Source: an uncultured Pelagibacteraceae bacterium
GTDB lineage: Bacteria > Pseudomonadota > Alphaproteobacteria > Pelagibacterales > Pelagibacteraceae
DNA length: 44,464 nt
Reading direction: 5' to 3'
Assembly: GCA_902584015.1 (NCBI GenBank)
Contig: CACHYG010000006.1
Location: forward strand, 1 to 44,464
In this document: positions 38,625 to 44,464 of the stretch, in pieces
Position numbering within the stretch: position 1 is the first letter of the stretch
Layout: the number at the start of each line of letters is the position of its first letter
Translations under genes and position numbers: made by a program
The notes under the pieces: model-generated
The model's input: the letters and a program-made list of their open reading frames with translations, nothing else
Told to the model about the DNA's origin: nothing
Databases searched by the model: none

Positions 38625-39509
38625 TTATTTTACAAGAAAATTCATTTTTTTATTTGACTGATTTAAATGAATTTTTTTATATGAACCAAAATTATCCCCG
38701 TCAATTTGAACAGGTATTAAATCATTTCCTTCAATAGTGATATTTTGAGAATAAGTAGTAATAACATTTTTGTTTTTACTTAAGTCGCCATTAAGGATTA
38801 TTAAAAATATGGAATATAATAAATTGATTCTAGTCAAATCCTTAAATATATAAGTAACTAATTTATCTTCAAAAATATTTGTTTTATTTATTTTATGATG
38901 GCCAGCGTAATATTTGGTATTTGAGGATAATATCCAGTCTGCTTGATAAAATTGTCCATCAAAAGTAACATTTAATTTTTTATTATTCATAAATAAGAAA
39001 TACTGAAAACCCTTGATGCCGAATATAATTTTACCAAGAATCTTTTTAATTTTTGAATTAATTGAATGAACAATTTTTGCATCCCATCCTATACCAGCCA
39101 TTAAAAAGAAATAACTTTCGTTAATTTTTACAAGATTAGAGGTTTTATAATTGTTTGAAATCAATACATTAACTATATCATCAACTTTTTTATTCATTGA
39201 TAATTCAGCTTGAAGTAAATTTGCTGTACCAGCGGGTATATAACCTATGGCAAAATCGTGTTTAAAGTTAAAATCATTTTTAATTAGTTCATTAATTGCA
39301 AAAGATACCGATCCATCGCCACCAGCTATTATTAGTCGATCGTATTTTTTTTGATTAAAATTTCTAAAAATTTCTTTAGCTTGATTTGTTGTTTTTGTCT
39401 CAAAGTAGTCTACAGAATTATTTTCTTTTAACTTAGATAAAACTCTATTTATGAATTGTGATTTTCTTCCTGAAGAAGAGTTTAGATTATAAATTAAACA
39501 ATATAACAT
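38625..39509 (-). CDS. Diacylglycerol-kinase-family (DagK/LCB5) lipid kinase
   Basis: The 294-residue soluble lipid kinase has the family's ATP-site motif IIAGGDGSVSFAINELI (around residues 60-76), GYIPAGTANLLQAELSM and a GIGWDAKIV segment, then a beta-rich C-terminal domain with VQIDGDNFG. The substrate may be diacylglycerol, giving phosphatidic acid, or another lipid. The gene is divergent from plcP. A Pho-box-like repeat in its own orientation lies 66 bp upstream of the ATG, so regulation by phosphate is likely. Its stop directly abuts the stop of the upstream mannosyl gene. Confidence 0.82.
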   Translation of the reverse strand: MLYCLIYNLNSSSGRKSQFINRVLSKLKENNSVDYFETKTTNQAKEIFRNFNQKKYDRLIIAGGDGSVSFAINELIKNDFNFKHDFAIGYIPAGTANLLQAELSMNKKVDDIVNVLISNNYKTSNLVKINESYFFLMAGIGWDAKIVHSINSKIKKILGKIIFGIKGFQYFLFMNNKKLNVTFDGQFYQADWILSSNTKYYAGHHKINKTNIFEDKLVTYIFKDLTRINLLYSIFLIILNGDLSKNKNVITTYSQNITIEGNDLIPVQIDGDNFGSYKKIHLNQSNKKMNFLVK

Positions 39510-39527
39510 AATTATTTCTTAAATAAT

Positions 39528-39546
39528 TTTTAACAAATTTGTAACA
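39528..39546 (+). promoter_or_regulatory. Pho-box-like repeat A, oriented toward plcP
   Basis: TTTTAACA-AAT-TTGTAACA is a direct repeat of an 8-mer with the 11-bp period of PhoB sites (classical CTGTCATA-N3-CTGTCATA). It ends 61 bp before the plcP ATG and is closely similar to the repeats at dagK-like and pstS. PhoB binding is inferred. Confidence 0.75.
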
Positions 39547-39575
39547 TTTGAATGAGATAAGAATTACATGATTCG

Positions 39576-39594
39576 TGTTACAGTTGTGTTAAAA
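39576..39594 (-). promoter_or_regulatory. Pho-box-like repeat B, oriented toward the DagK-like gene
   Basis: Read on the minus strand, TTTTAACA-CAA-CTGTAACA is the same period-11 direct repeat as box A but in the opposite direction. It ends 66 bp before the start codon of the minus-strand lipid kinase. It also lies within the presumed plcP leader. Confidence 0.72.
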
Positions 39595-39607
39595 AAAAGA
39601 TTTTTAA

Positions 39608-40420
39608 ATGCCTAATATATTAAAATATAAGAGTATATTTATTTCTGATTTGCATTTAGGTACCAAAGGTTGTCAGGCGAATAAAATTTTAGAGTTTTTT
39701 AAAAATTCAAGATCTGAAAATCTTTATCTTGTAGGAGACATTATTGATATCTGGGCAATGCAAAAAAGTTTTTTTTGGCCTCAAGAACATAATGATGTAA
39801 TCCAAAAAATTTTAAGAAAAGCAAGACATGGGACTAAAGTGTTCTACATAATGGGTAATCATGACGAGATGTTAAGGAAATTTATTCCAATGCATTTTGG
39901 TGACATTCATATGTTAAATAGAGTAATTCATGAAACAAATAATGGAAAAAAATATGTTGTTGTCCATGGTGATGCTTGGGATGGAGTAATGAAACATGCT
40001 AAATGGTTATCTAAAATTGGATCAATAGCATATAATTTATTGTTACAATTTAATGTAATAATTAACTTTTTTAGAAGGTTGAGAGGAAAAGAATATTGGT
40101 CCCTTGCAAAATTTTTAAAGTATAAAGTCAAAAACGCAGTCAAATATATTGGTGAATATGAAAAAACAGTTTCAGATTATGCAAAAAGAAAAAAGTTTGA
40201 TGGAATAATTTGTGGTCACATCCATCATGCTGAGGATAGAGATTTTAATGGTGTCAATTATTTAAATTGTGGAGACTGGGTTGAATCTTGTACTGCATTA
40301 GCTGAAAATTATGATGGTAGTTTTGAAATATTATATTGGGATAAAATAAGAGAACAATATTTAGACACTAAAGATATAATTAAACCTATTAAAACTGAAG
40401 ACTTAAAAAAAGCTTCATAG
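39608..40420 (+). CDS. plcP: PlcP-type phospholipase C (LpxH-superfamily metallophosphoesterase)
   Basis: The 270-residue calcineurin-like phosphoesterase has all metal-site motifs: ISDLHLG (Asp14, His16), VGDIIDIW (Asp44), MGNHDE (Asn84, His85), VHGDAWD (His120) and CGHIHHAED (His204, His206). By fold it belongs with LpxH. LpxI is encoded in this window, and the gene is followed 3 bp later by an Agt-type glycosyltransferase and lies in a phosphate-stress cluster. Together these point to PlcP, which removes the head group of phospholipids to leave diacylglycerol during phosphate starvation. A Pho-box-like repeat lies 61 bp upstream. No clear Shine-Dalgarno sequence is visible. The enzymatic role is inferred from context. 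Confidence 0.85.
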   Translation: MPNILKYKSIFISDLHLGTKGCQANKILEFFKNSRSENLYLVGDIIDIWAMQKSFFWPQEHNDVIQKILRKARHGTKVFYIMGNHDEMLRKFIPMHFGDIHMLNRVIHETNNGKKYVVVHGDAWDGVMKHAKWLSKIGSIAYNLLLQFNVIINFFRRLRGKEYWSLAKFLKYKVKNAVKYIGEYEKTVSDYAKRKKFDGIICGHIHHAEDRDFNGVNYLNCGDWVESCTALAENYDGSFEILYWDKIREQYLDTKDIIKPIKTEDLKKAS

Positions 40421-40423
40421 TTA

Positions 40424-41431
40424 ATGAAAATTTTAATTGCTACAGATGCATATTTTCCACAAGTAAATGGTGTCGTAAGAACCTTGCATGAAACAGGTAA
40501 TATCTTAAAAGAACAAGGTAATACTATAGAATATATTACTCCAAATTTATTTTTAACCTTTCCGATGCCTAAATATAATGAAATAAGGTTATCTATAAAT
40601 GTATGGCCAAGAGTTGGTAGTTTAATAAAGAAAATCAAACCTGATGCAATTCATATCGCTACCGAAGGTCCCATTGGGATTATGGCAAGAAGATATTGTT
40701 TAAAAAATAATCTAAAATTTACTACGAGTTTTCATACAAGGTTTGATAAATATCTTAAACTATACTTTCCAATTATACCTGCAAAATGGGCTGAAAAATT
40801 CTTAGCAAACTTTCATAATAAGGCTGAGAGAATTTTAGTAACAACAGAATCTATGAGAAAAGAATTAATCGATATAGGTATAGATAATAATAAAATGATT
40901 ACTTGGACCAGAGGAGGAAATCACGGAGCTTTTAAAAAACCTCAAAAAATTAATTTACCCCACAAAAGACCAATTTGGATTTATGTTGGAAGAGTTGCTG
41001 TTGAGAAAAATATAAGAGCTTTTTTAGAATGTGATTTAGAAGGTACAAAAATAATAATAGGAAAAGGACCCGATTTAAAAAAATTAAAAGAAGAATTCCC
41101 TAGAGATATATTTTTAGGAGAAAAAACAAATGGTGTACTTGCATCATATTTTGCATCTTCTGATGTTTTTGTATTCCCTAGTAAAACAGATACATTTGGA
41201 ATTGTAGTTACTGAGGCTTTAAATTGCGGTACGCCTGTTGCTGCGTATCCCGTTCCAGGTCCTAAAGATATTTTTGAAGGCTCCAAAATAGATTGTCTAG
41301 ATAATGATCTTAAAGTTTCAGCTTATAAAGCTTTAAAAGTTGATCGAAATGATTGTCTTGAATTTGCAAAAAAATTCACATGGGAAGAAACAGCAAAAAT
41401 ATTTTTTAATAATATTTCACCAAATCGTTAG
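40424..41431 (+). CDS. agt: Agt-type GT4 glycosyltransferase (glycolipid synthesis)
   Basis: The 335-residue GT4 glycosyltransferase has the GT-B N-terminal motif TDAYFPQVNGVVRTL, FHTRFDKYL, WTRGG and the donor-site region YVGRVAVEKNI. The acidic EX7E-like motif appears as FPSKTDTFGIVVTEALNCGTP. Such enzymes add glucose or glucuronate to diacylglycerol, giving phosphorus-free glycolipids. Being 3 bp from plcP, it would use the diacylglycerol that PlcP releases. The sugar donor cannot be told from the sequence. Less likely alternatives are a general mannosyltransferase or a sulfolipid-synthase-like enzyme. Confidence 0.85.
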   Translation: MKILIATDAYFPQVNGVVRTLHETGNILKEQGNTIEYITPNLFLTFPMPKYNEIRLSINVWPRVGSLIKKIKPDAIHIATEGPIGIMARRYCLKNNLKFTTSFHTRFDKYLKLYFPIIPAKWAEKFLANFHNKAERILVTTESMRKELIDIGIDNNKMITWTRGGNHGAFKKPQKINLPHKRPIWIYVGRVAVEKNIRAFLECDLEGTKIIIGKGPDLKKLKEEFPRDIFLGEKTNGVLASYFASSDVFVFPSKTDTFGIVVTEALNCGTPVAAYPVPGPKDIFEGSKIDCLDNDLKVSAYKALKVDRNDCLEFAKKFTWEETAKIFFNNISPNR

Positions 41432-41449
41432 CTAATTTTTCTTAATTTG

Positions 41450-41477
41450 TTTGCATTAAAAAGTGTAATGATGCAAA
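41450..41477. repeat. Inverted repeat upstream of phoR
   Basis: TTTGCAT (41450-41456) and ATGCAAA (41471-41477) flank a 14-bp spacer in the 64-bp gap between agt and the PhoR-like gene. No T-run follows, so it is not a normal terminator. An operator or chance are both possible. Confidence 0.3.
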
Positions 41478-41495
41478 ATTAACCTATCTAAATTT

Positions 41496-42641
41496 ATGGA
41501 ATATTTCGTCATTCTACTTATAGTTGTTATAATTTATCTTCTATATCTACTTAATCAAAAAAAAAACAAACCAATAAATACCGCCACAATAATTAACAAA
41601 AGAGAAGAAAAAACAAAAAGAGTAATTATCGATGAGCTTGAGGATCAGTTTTTTGCATTAAATAAATTTAACATAATTAAATATGCTAATCCAAGTGCAT
41701 TAAAAAGATTTGGTAGTAGTTTAATTGATAAAAACATATCATCTGTAATTCGAAAACCAGAATTAATAGAAAATATTGAAAAAGCTATAGTTGAAAATAA
41801 AACAAAAAATATTGATATTGAAATAGGCTTGCCATCATATCAATTTTATAAAATTTATATTATTCCTGGTCCAACTCATTTATTTACTGAACCAGATTCT
41901 GTTGTGTTATTTTTAAAAGACTTTACTGAAATTACAAAAGCACAAAAATTTAAAACTGATTTTGTCGCCAATGTAAGCCATGAATTAAGAACACCCTTGA
42001 TGGCTATCAAAGGATCTTTAGAAACTATTGAAGGTCCAGCGGCAGAAGACGATAAAGCAAAAAAAAAATTTATGAAAATAATGACTGATCAATCAAATAG
42101 AATGGAAAATTTAATTAATGATCTTTTAATACTCACAAGAATTGAATTAGAAGAACACATAAGGCCAAACTCTTTAGTTAATATAAATGATCTTTTCAAA
42201 ACAATCATCAGTAATTTTGAGATTGTTTTAAAAAAAAAGAAATTAAATATTAATTTATCTCTCACAAATCCAACAATTGTTATTGGAGATGAAAAAAAAT
42301 TACAAACTGTTTTTTCTAATCTTTTAGATAATGCAATTAAGTATTCAAAGGAAAATAAGTCTATTTTTATATCAAGTGAAATTAGTGATGGTAAATTGTT
42401 AGAAAAAAATTTTATGATCAGTGTTAAAGACGAAGGTGTTGGCATTCCTCAAAGATATATTTCTAGAATTACAGAAAGATTTTTTAGAGTAGATCTTGAA
42501 CAAAGTAATAAGGTTGGTGGAACTGGTTTAGGATTAGCTATTGTTAAACATATAGTTACTCAACATCGTGGACACTATGAGATTCTAAGTGAGGAAAACC
42601 AAGGAACTGAAATTCAAATTTATTTACCAGCGAAAACTTAA
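41496..42641 (+). CDS. phoR: PhoR-like phosphate-sensing histidine kinase
   Basis: The 381-residue kinase has one N-terminal membrane segment (about 4-19), a PAS-like region (about 45-145), a HisKA domain with His162 (FVANVSHELRTPL) and a HATPase domain with LLDNAIKYS, VKDEGVGIP and GGTGLGLAIVKH. This single-membrane-helix plus PAS layout is that of PhoR, which signals phosphate state through the Pst system to PhoB. The position before pstS supports it. No response regulator is inside the window. phoB would be expected beyond the right edge, after the pst genes. Confidence 0.88.
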   Translation: MEYFVILLIVVIIYLLYLLNQKKNKPINTATIINKREEKTKRVIIDELEDQFFALNKFNIIKYANPSALKRFGSSLIDKNISSVIRKPELIENIEKAIVENKTKNIDIEIGLPSYQFYKIYIIPGPTHLFTEPDSVVLFLKDFTEITKAQKFKTDFVANVSHELRTPLMAIKGSLETIEGPAAEDDKAKKKFMKIMTDQSNRMENLINDLLILTRIELEEHIRPNSLVNINDLFKTIISNFEIVLKKKKLNINLSLTNPTIVIGDEKKLQTVFSNLLDNAIKYSKENKSIFISSEISDGKLLEKNFMISVKDEGVGIPQRYISRITERFFRVDLEQSNKVGGTGLGLAIVKHIVTQHRGHYEILSEENQGTEIQIYLPAKT

Positions 42642-42680
42642 ATTTAAAAAGTATTATATTGTAATAGTTTTAGAAGGTTT

Positions 42681-42699
42681 TTTTAACAATTCTTTACTT
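42681..42699 (+). promoter_or_regulatory. Weak Pho-box-like candidate D before the secreted ORF
   Basis: TTTTAACA-ATT-CTTTACTT starts with an exact copy of the first unit of boxes A-C, but the second unit matches only about half the positions. It ends 32 bp before the ATG, closer than boxes A-C. It may be a low-affinity site or chance. Confidence 0.3.
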
Positions 42700-42731
42700 G
42701 ATTAATGTTAATCTTTTAATTAATTTTTTAT

Positions 42732-43340
42732 ATGGTTAAAATATTCAAAAATATTTTGATTTTTGCTTTTTTGTTAAGTTCTATAACAACAAGTGTTTTT
42801 TCTAAAGATATCACAACATTATTAAGAAATCAGCAACTTACAGTTTTTGATATTGGAATTTTTAGATTAGAAGCAGATTTAAAAACCTCATATCCTTCTA
42901 TAAAAGATCATTTAGAAGTTACTGAAGATGAATTTTATACAGACGTAGTTACCTCGTATTCTAAAAATTCAATTGATTTAATTGTTTCTGTTCCTATGAA
43001 TGAAAATCTCAAGAAGGAAAATTATTTTTCAGATTCTTTTAGATGTAAAAATATTTTTAATTCTGTAAGAGATTTTTTATTGAGGAATGAAAATTTGAGT
43101 AATTACAGATATACTATGGCTACAAGTTATTTAACCTCTATATTTTCAACCCCAAGTTCATGGCCAAGCTGGAGATATGATGAAGAAATTAGAGAAGAAT
43201 TAGTAAACTTAGTAAAACTAGAAATAACTTTACGTCCAAGCAATGAACTAGCTCTTAATGAACAGGTAAACCCTGTTTCATGTATTGGTGGCCTAGAAAG
43301 TGATATTGATCAGATAATTATATCAAAAAAATACAACTAA
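42732..43340 (+). CDS. Secreted protein of unknown function between phoR and pstS
   Basis: I do not recognise this 202-residue protein. It has a clear signal peptide (MVKIFKNILIFAFLL..., likely cut near Ser24-Lys25) and no other membrane segment, so it is probably periplasmic or secreted. The mature part has two Cys (105 and 184) that could form a disulfide, a tryptophan-containing stretch PSSWPSWRYDEEI and a helical acidic stretch before TLRPSNELALNEQ. Location between a phosphate sensor kinase and pstS suggests a link with phosphate acquisition or sensing. It may be transcribed from phoR or from its own weak Pho-like site. Confidence 0.75.
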   Translation: MVKIFKNILIFAFLLSSITTSVFSKDITTLLRNQQLTVFDIGIFRLEADLKTSYPSIKDHLEVTEDEFYTDVVTSYSKNSIDLIVSVPMNENLKKENYFSDSFRCKNIFNSVRDFLLRNENLSNYRYTMATSYLTSIFSTPSSWPSWRYDEEIREELVNLVKLEITLRPSNELALNEQVNPVSCIGGLESDIDQIIISKKYN

Positions 43341-43350
43341 AAAGTTACCT

Positions 43351-43404
43351 TTTTAACAAAAGTGTAACAATTCTGTAATATTAAAGATTCAATAAATTTA
43401 TACT
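43351..43404 (+). promoter_or_regulatory. Pho-box-like repeat C and -10 element of pstS
   Basis: Three 8-mers with an 11-bp period, TTTTAACA (43351-43358), GTGTAACA (43362-43369) and CTGTAATA (43373-43380), form the clearest Pho-box-like site of the window. A good -10 TATACT (43399-43404) follows 18 bp later, so the last unit could take the place of the -35. The array ends 69 bp before the pstS ATG. Confidence 0.82.
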
Positions 43405-43449
43405 TGTCAGCAATCTTTTAAATAAAAAATAAAGAAAGGATTAAAGATA

Positions 43450-44464
43450 ATGAAAAAACTAACTATAGTAATTGCTTCATTAGTTGCTTTATCAATAGCA
43501 ACTGTTGCTCAAGCAAGAGATCAAATTAAGATAGTTGGTTCTTCTACGGTATTCCCTTACGCAACAGTTGTTGCTGAAAGATTTGGTGGTTCAGGATTTA
43601 AAACTCCTGTAATCGAATCTACTGGTACTGGTGGTGGAGCTAAACTATTCTGTGCTGGTGTAGGTGAACAACATCCTGATATTACAAATGCATCAAGAGC
43701 TATGAAAGATAAAGAAAAAGCTCTTTGTAAGAAAAATGGTGTAAATGAAATCGTTGAGATCGTAATTGGTAACGATGGTATTACATTAGCTTACAGCAAA
43801 GATGCAAAACCAGTAAACTTTACTAAAGAACATTTGTATTTAGCACTAGCTGCTCATACAGTTGTTGACGGTAAATTAGTTCCAAATATTTATAAAACTT
43901 GGGACCAAATTGACCCTAGCTTACCAAAACAAAAAATTTCAGTGATGATCCCACCAGGAACATCAGGAACTAGAGATGCTTGGAATTCTTTAGTTATGAA
44001 AAAAGGTATGACCAAAGAAGCTAAAGCTCTTTATAAAGCTGGTTTTGAAGCTGGAAATAAAAAATACAAAAAACCTCAAAAACTTTACAGAGAAGATGGT
44101 GCTGCTATTGAAGTTGGAGAAAATGATAGTTTAATCATCCAAAAGTTAACTCAAGATAAAGATATGTTTGGTTTCTTTGGTTTCAGTTATTTCTTAGCTG
44201 CAAAAGATAAATTGCAAGCAGCAAGTATTGATGGTGGACAACCATCATTGAAGTCTATTCAAGACTACAGTTATGCTGTTGCTAGACCTTTATTCTTCTA
44301 CGTGAAAAAAGCTCACGTTGGAGTAATTCCAGGTTTACATGAGTTTGTGAAAGAATTCACAACGAAGAAAGCTATTGGAAAAGGTGGTTACCTAGCAGAC
44401 ATTGGTTTAGTGCCATTAGACTCTAAGTTGTATAAAACAACTAGAACTAATGCTACCAAACTAG
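43450..44464 (+). CDS. pstS: Phosphate ABC transporter substrate-binding protein PstS (3' end outside window)
   Basis: This gene is not in the ORF track because it has no stop before the window ends, but it is open for 338 codons from the ATG at 43450. A ribosome-binding site AAGGA (43436-43440) precedes it. A signal peptide ends near ATVAQARD. The phosphate-binding protein motifs follow: VGSSTVFPYATVVAERF, STGTGGGAKLFCAG, NASRAMK and GTSGTRDAWNSLV. PstS binds inorganic phosphate in the periplasm for PstCAB. The codons are richer in G and C than in neighbours, consistent with high expression. Only a few C-terminal residues are likely to be missing. Confidence 0.95.
   Translation, partial: MKKLTIVIASLVALSIATVAQARDQIKIVGSSTVFPYATVVAERFGGSGFKTPVIESTGTGGGAKLFCAGVGEQHPDITNASRAMKDKEKALCKKNGVNEIVEIVIGNDGITLAYSKDAKPVNFTKEHLYLALAAHTVVDGKLVPNIYKTWDQIDPSLPKQKISVMIPPGTSGTRDAWNSLVMKKGMTKEAKALYKAGFEAGNKKYKKPQKLYREDGAAIEVGENDSLIIQKLTQDKDMFGFFGFSYFLAAKDKLQAASIDGGQPSLKSIQDYSYAVARPLFFYVKKAHVGVIPGLHEFVKEFTTKKAIGKGGYLADIGLVPLDSKLYKTTRTNATKL

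Noticed and set aside
1-44464. Mobile elements, prophage, CRISPR arrays or defence islands
   Set aside because: No transposase, integrase, cas gene or regularly spaced repeat was found, and the gene content is that of a conserved core chromosome segment.

Overview
The window looks like a chromosome segment of a SAR11-type marine alphaproteobacterium (order Pelagibacterales, Candidatus Pelagibacter-like). The grounds are very low G+C (about 30% by eye), extreme gene packing (most neighbours overlap or lie a few bases apart, and no gap without a gene reaches 300 bp), alphaproteobacterial gene neighbourhoods from which members are missing, an AapJQMP general amino-acid transporter, and a phosphate-stress lipid module of the kind reported in SAR11. 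No insertion sequence, prophage, CRISPR array or integrase was seen. The species cannot be fixed from the sequence alone.

Layout. (1) 1-5804, plus strand: outer-membrane biogenesis and lipid A, namely bamA (3' part), an OmpH/Skp chaperone, fabZ, lpxD, lpxA, lpxI and lpxB. (2) 13202-5784, minus strand: a PpiD/SurA-like chaperone, trpE, trpG, trpD, trpC, lexA and gltX. lexA has its own SOS operator of the alphaproteobacterial GTTC-N7-GTTC type. (3) 13261-19715, plus strand: tpiA, secG, pyrG, kdsA, eno, ftsB, lipA and a RatA/Coq10-type START protein, nearly all overlapping. (4) 20662-19698 region, minus strand: fused ispDF, pgpA and the CinA C-terminal amidase. (5) 21796-27708, plus strand: ntrY, ntrX, trkA, trkH. 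(6) tRNA-Arg(TCT), then aapJ, a strong intrinsic terminator, and aapQMP. (7) An XRE regulator converging on minus-strand tRNA-Asn and tRNA-Cys. (8) valS, ilvD and a GDP-mannose pyrophosphorylase. (9) 38625-44464: a phosphate-starvation island made of a minus-strand diacylglycerol-kinase-like gene, divergent plcP and agt (lipid renovation), a PhoR-like kinase, an unrecognised secreted protein, and pstS (cut by the window edge and absent from the ORF track).

The most interesting signal is in region 9. Three copies of a Pho-box-like direct repeat, TTTTAACA-N3-NTGTAACA with an 11-bp period, occur upstream of dagK-like (minus orientation), plcP (plus orientation) and pstS (plus orientation, with a third unit). 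Each lies about 61-69 bp from its start codon. This ties lipid remodelling, a lipid kinase and phosphate uptake into one inferred PhoB regulon, and makes the unrecognised ORF between phoR and pstS a candidate new member. LpxI is encoded in the same window, which argues that the LpxH-superfamily phosphoesterase here is the phospholipase PlcP and not the lipid A enzyme.

Other points of interest are an extended period-11 tetramer array at lexA, an NtrY without a PAS domain and an NtrX without the sigma54 GAFTGA loop, an 18-bp perfect palindrome in the aapJ leader, a probable autoregulatory operator at the XRE gene, and several junctions where genes usual in alphaproteobacteria are missing.
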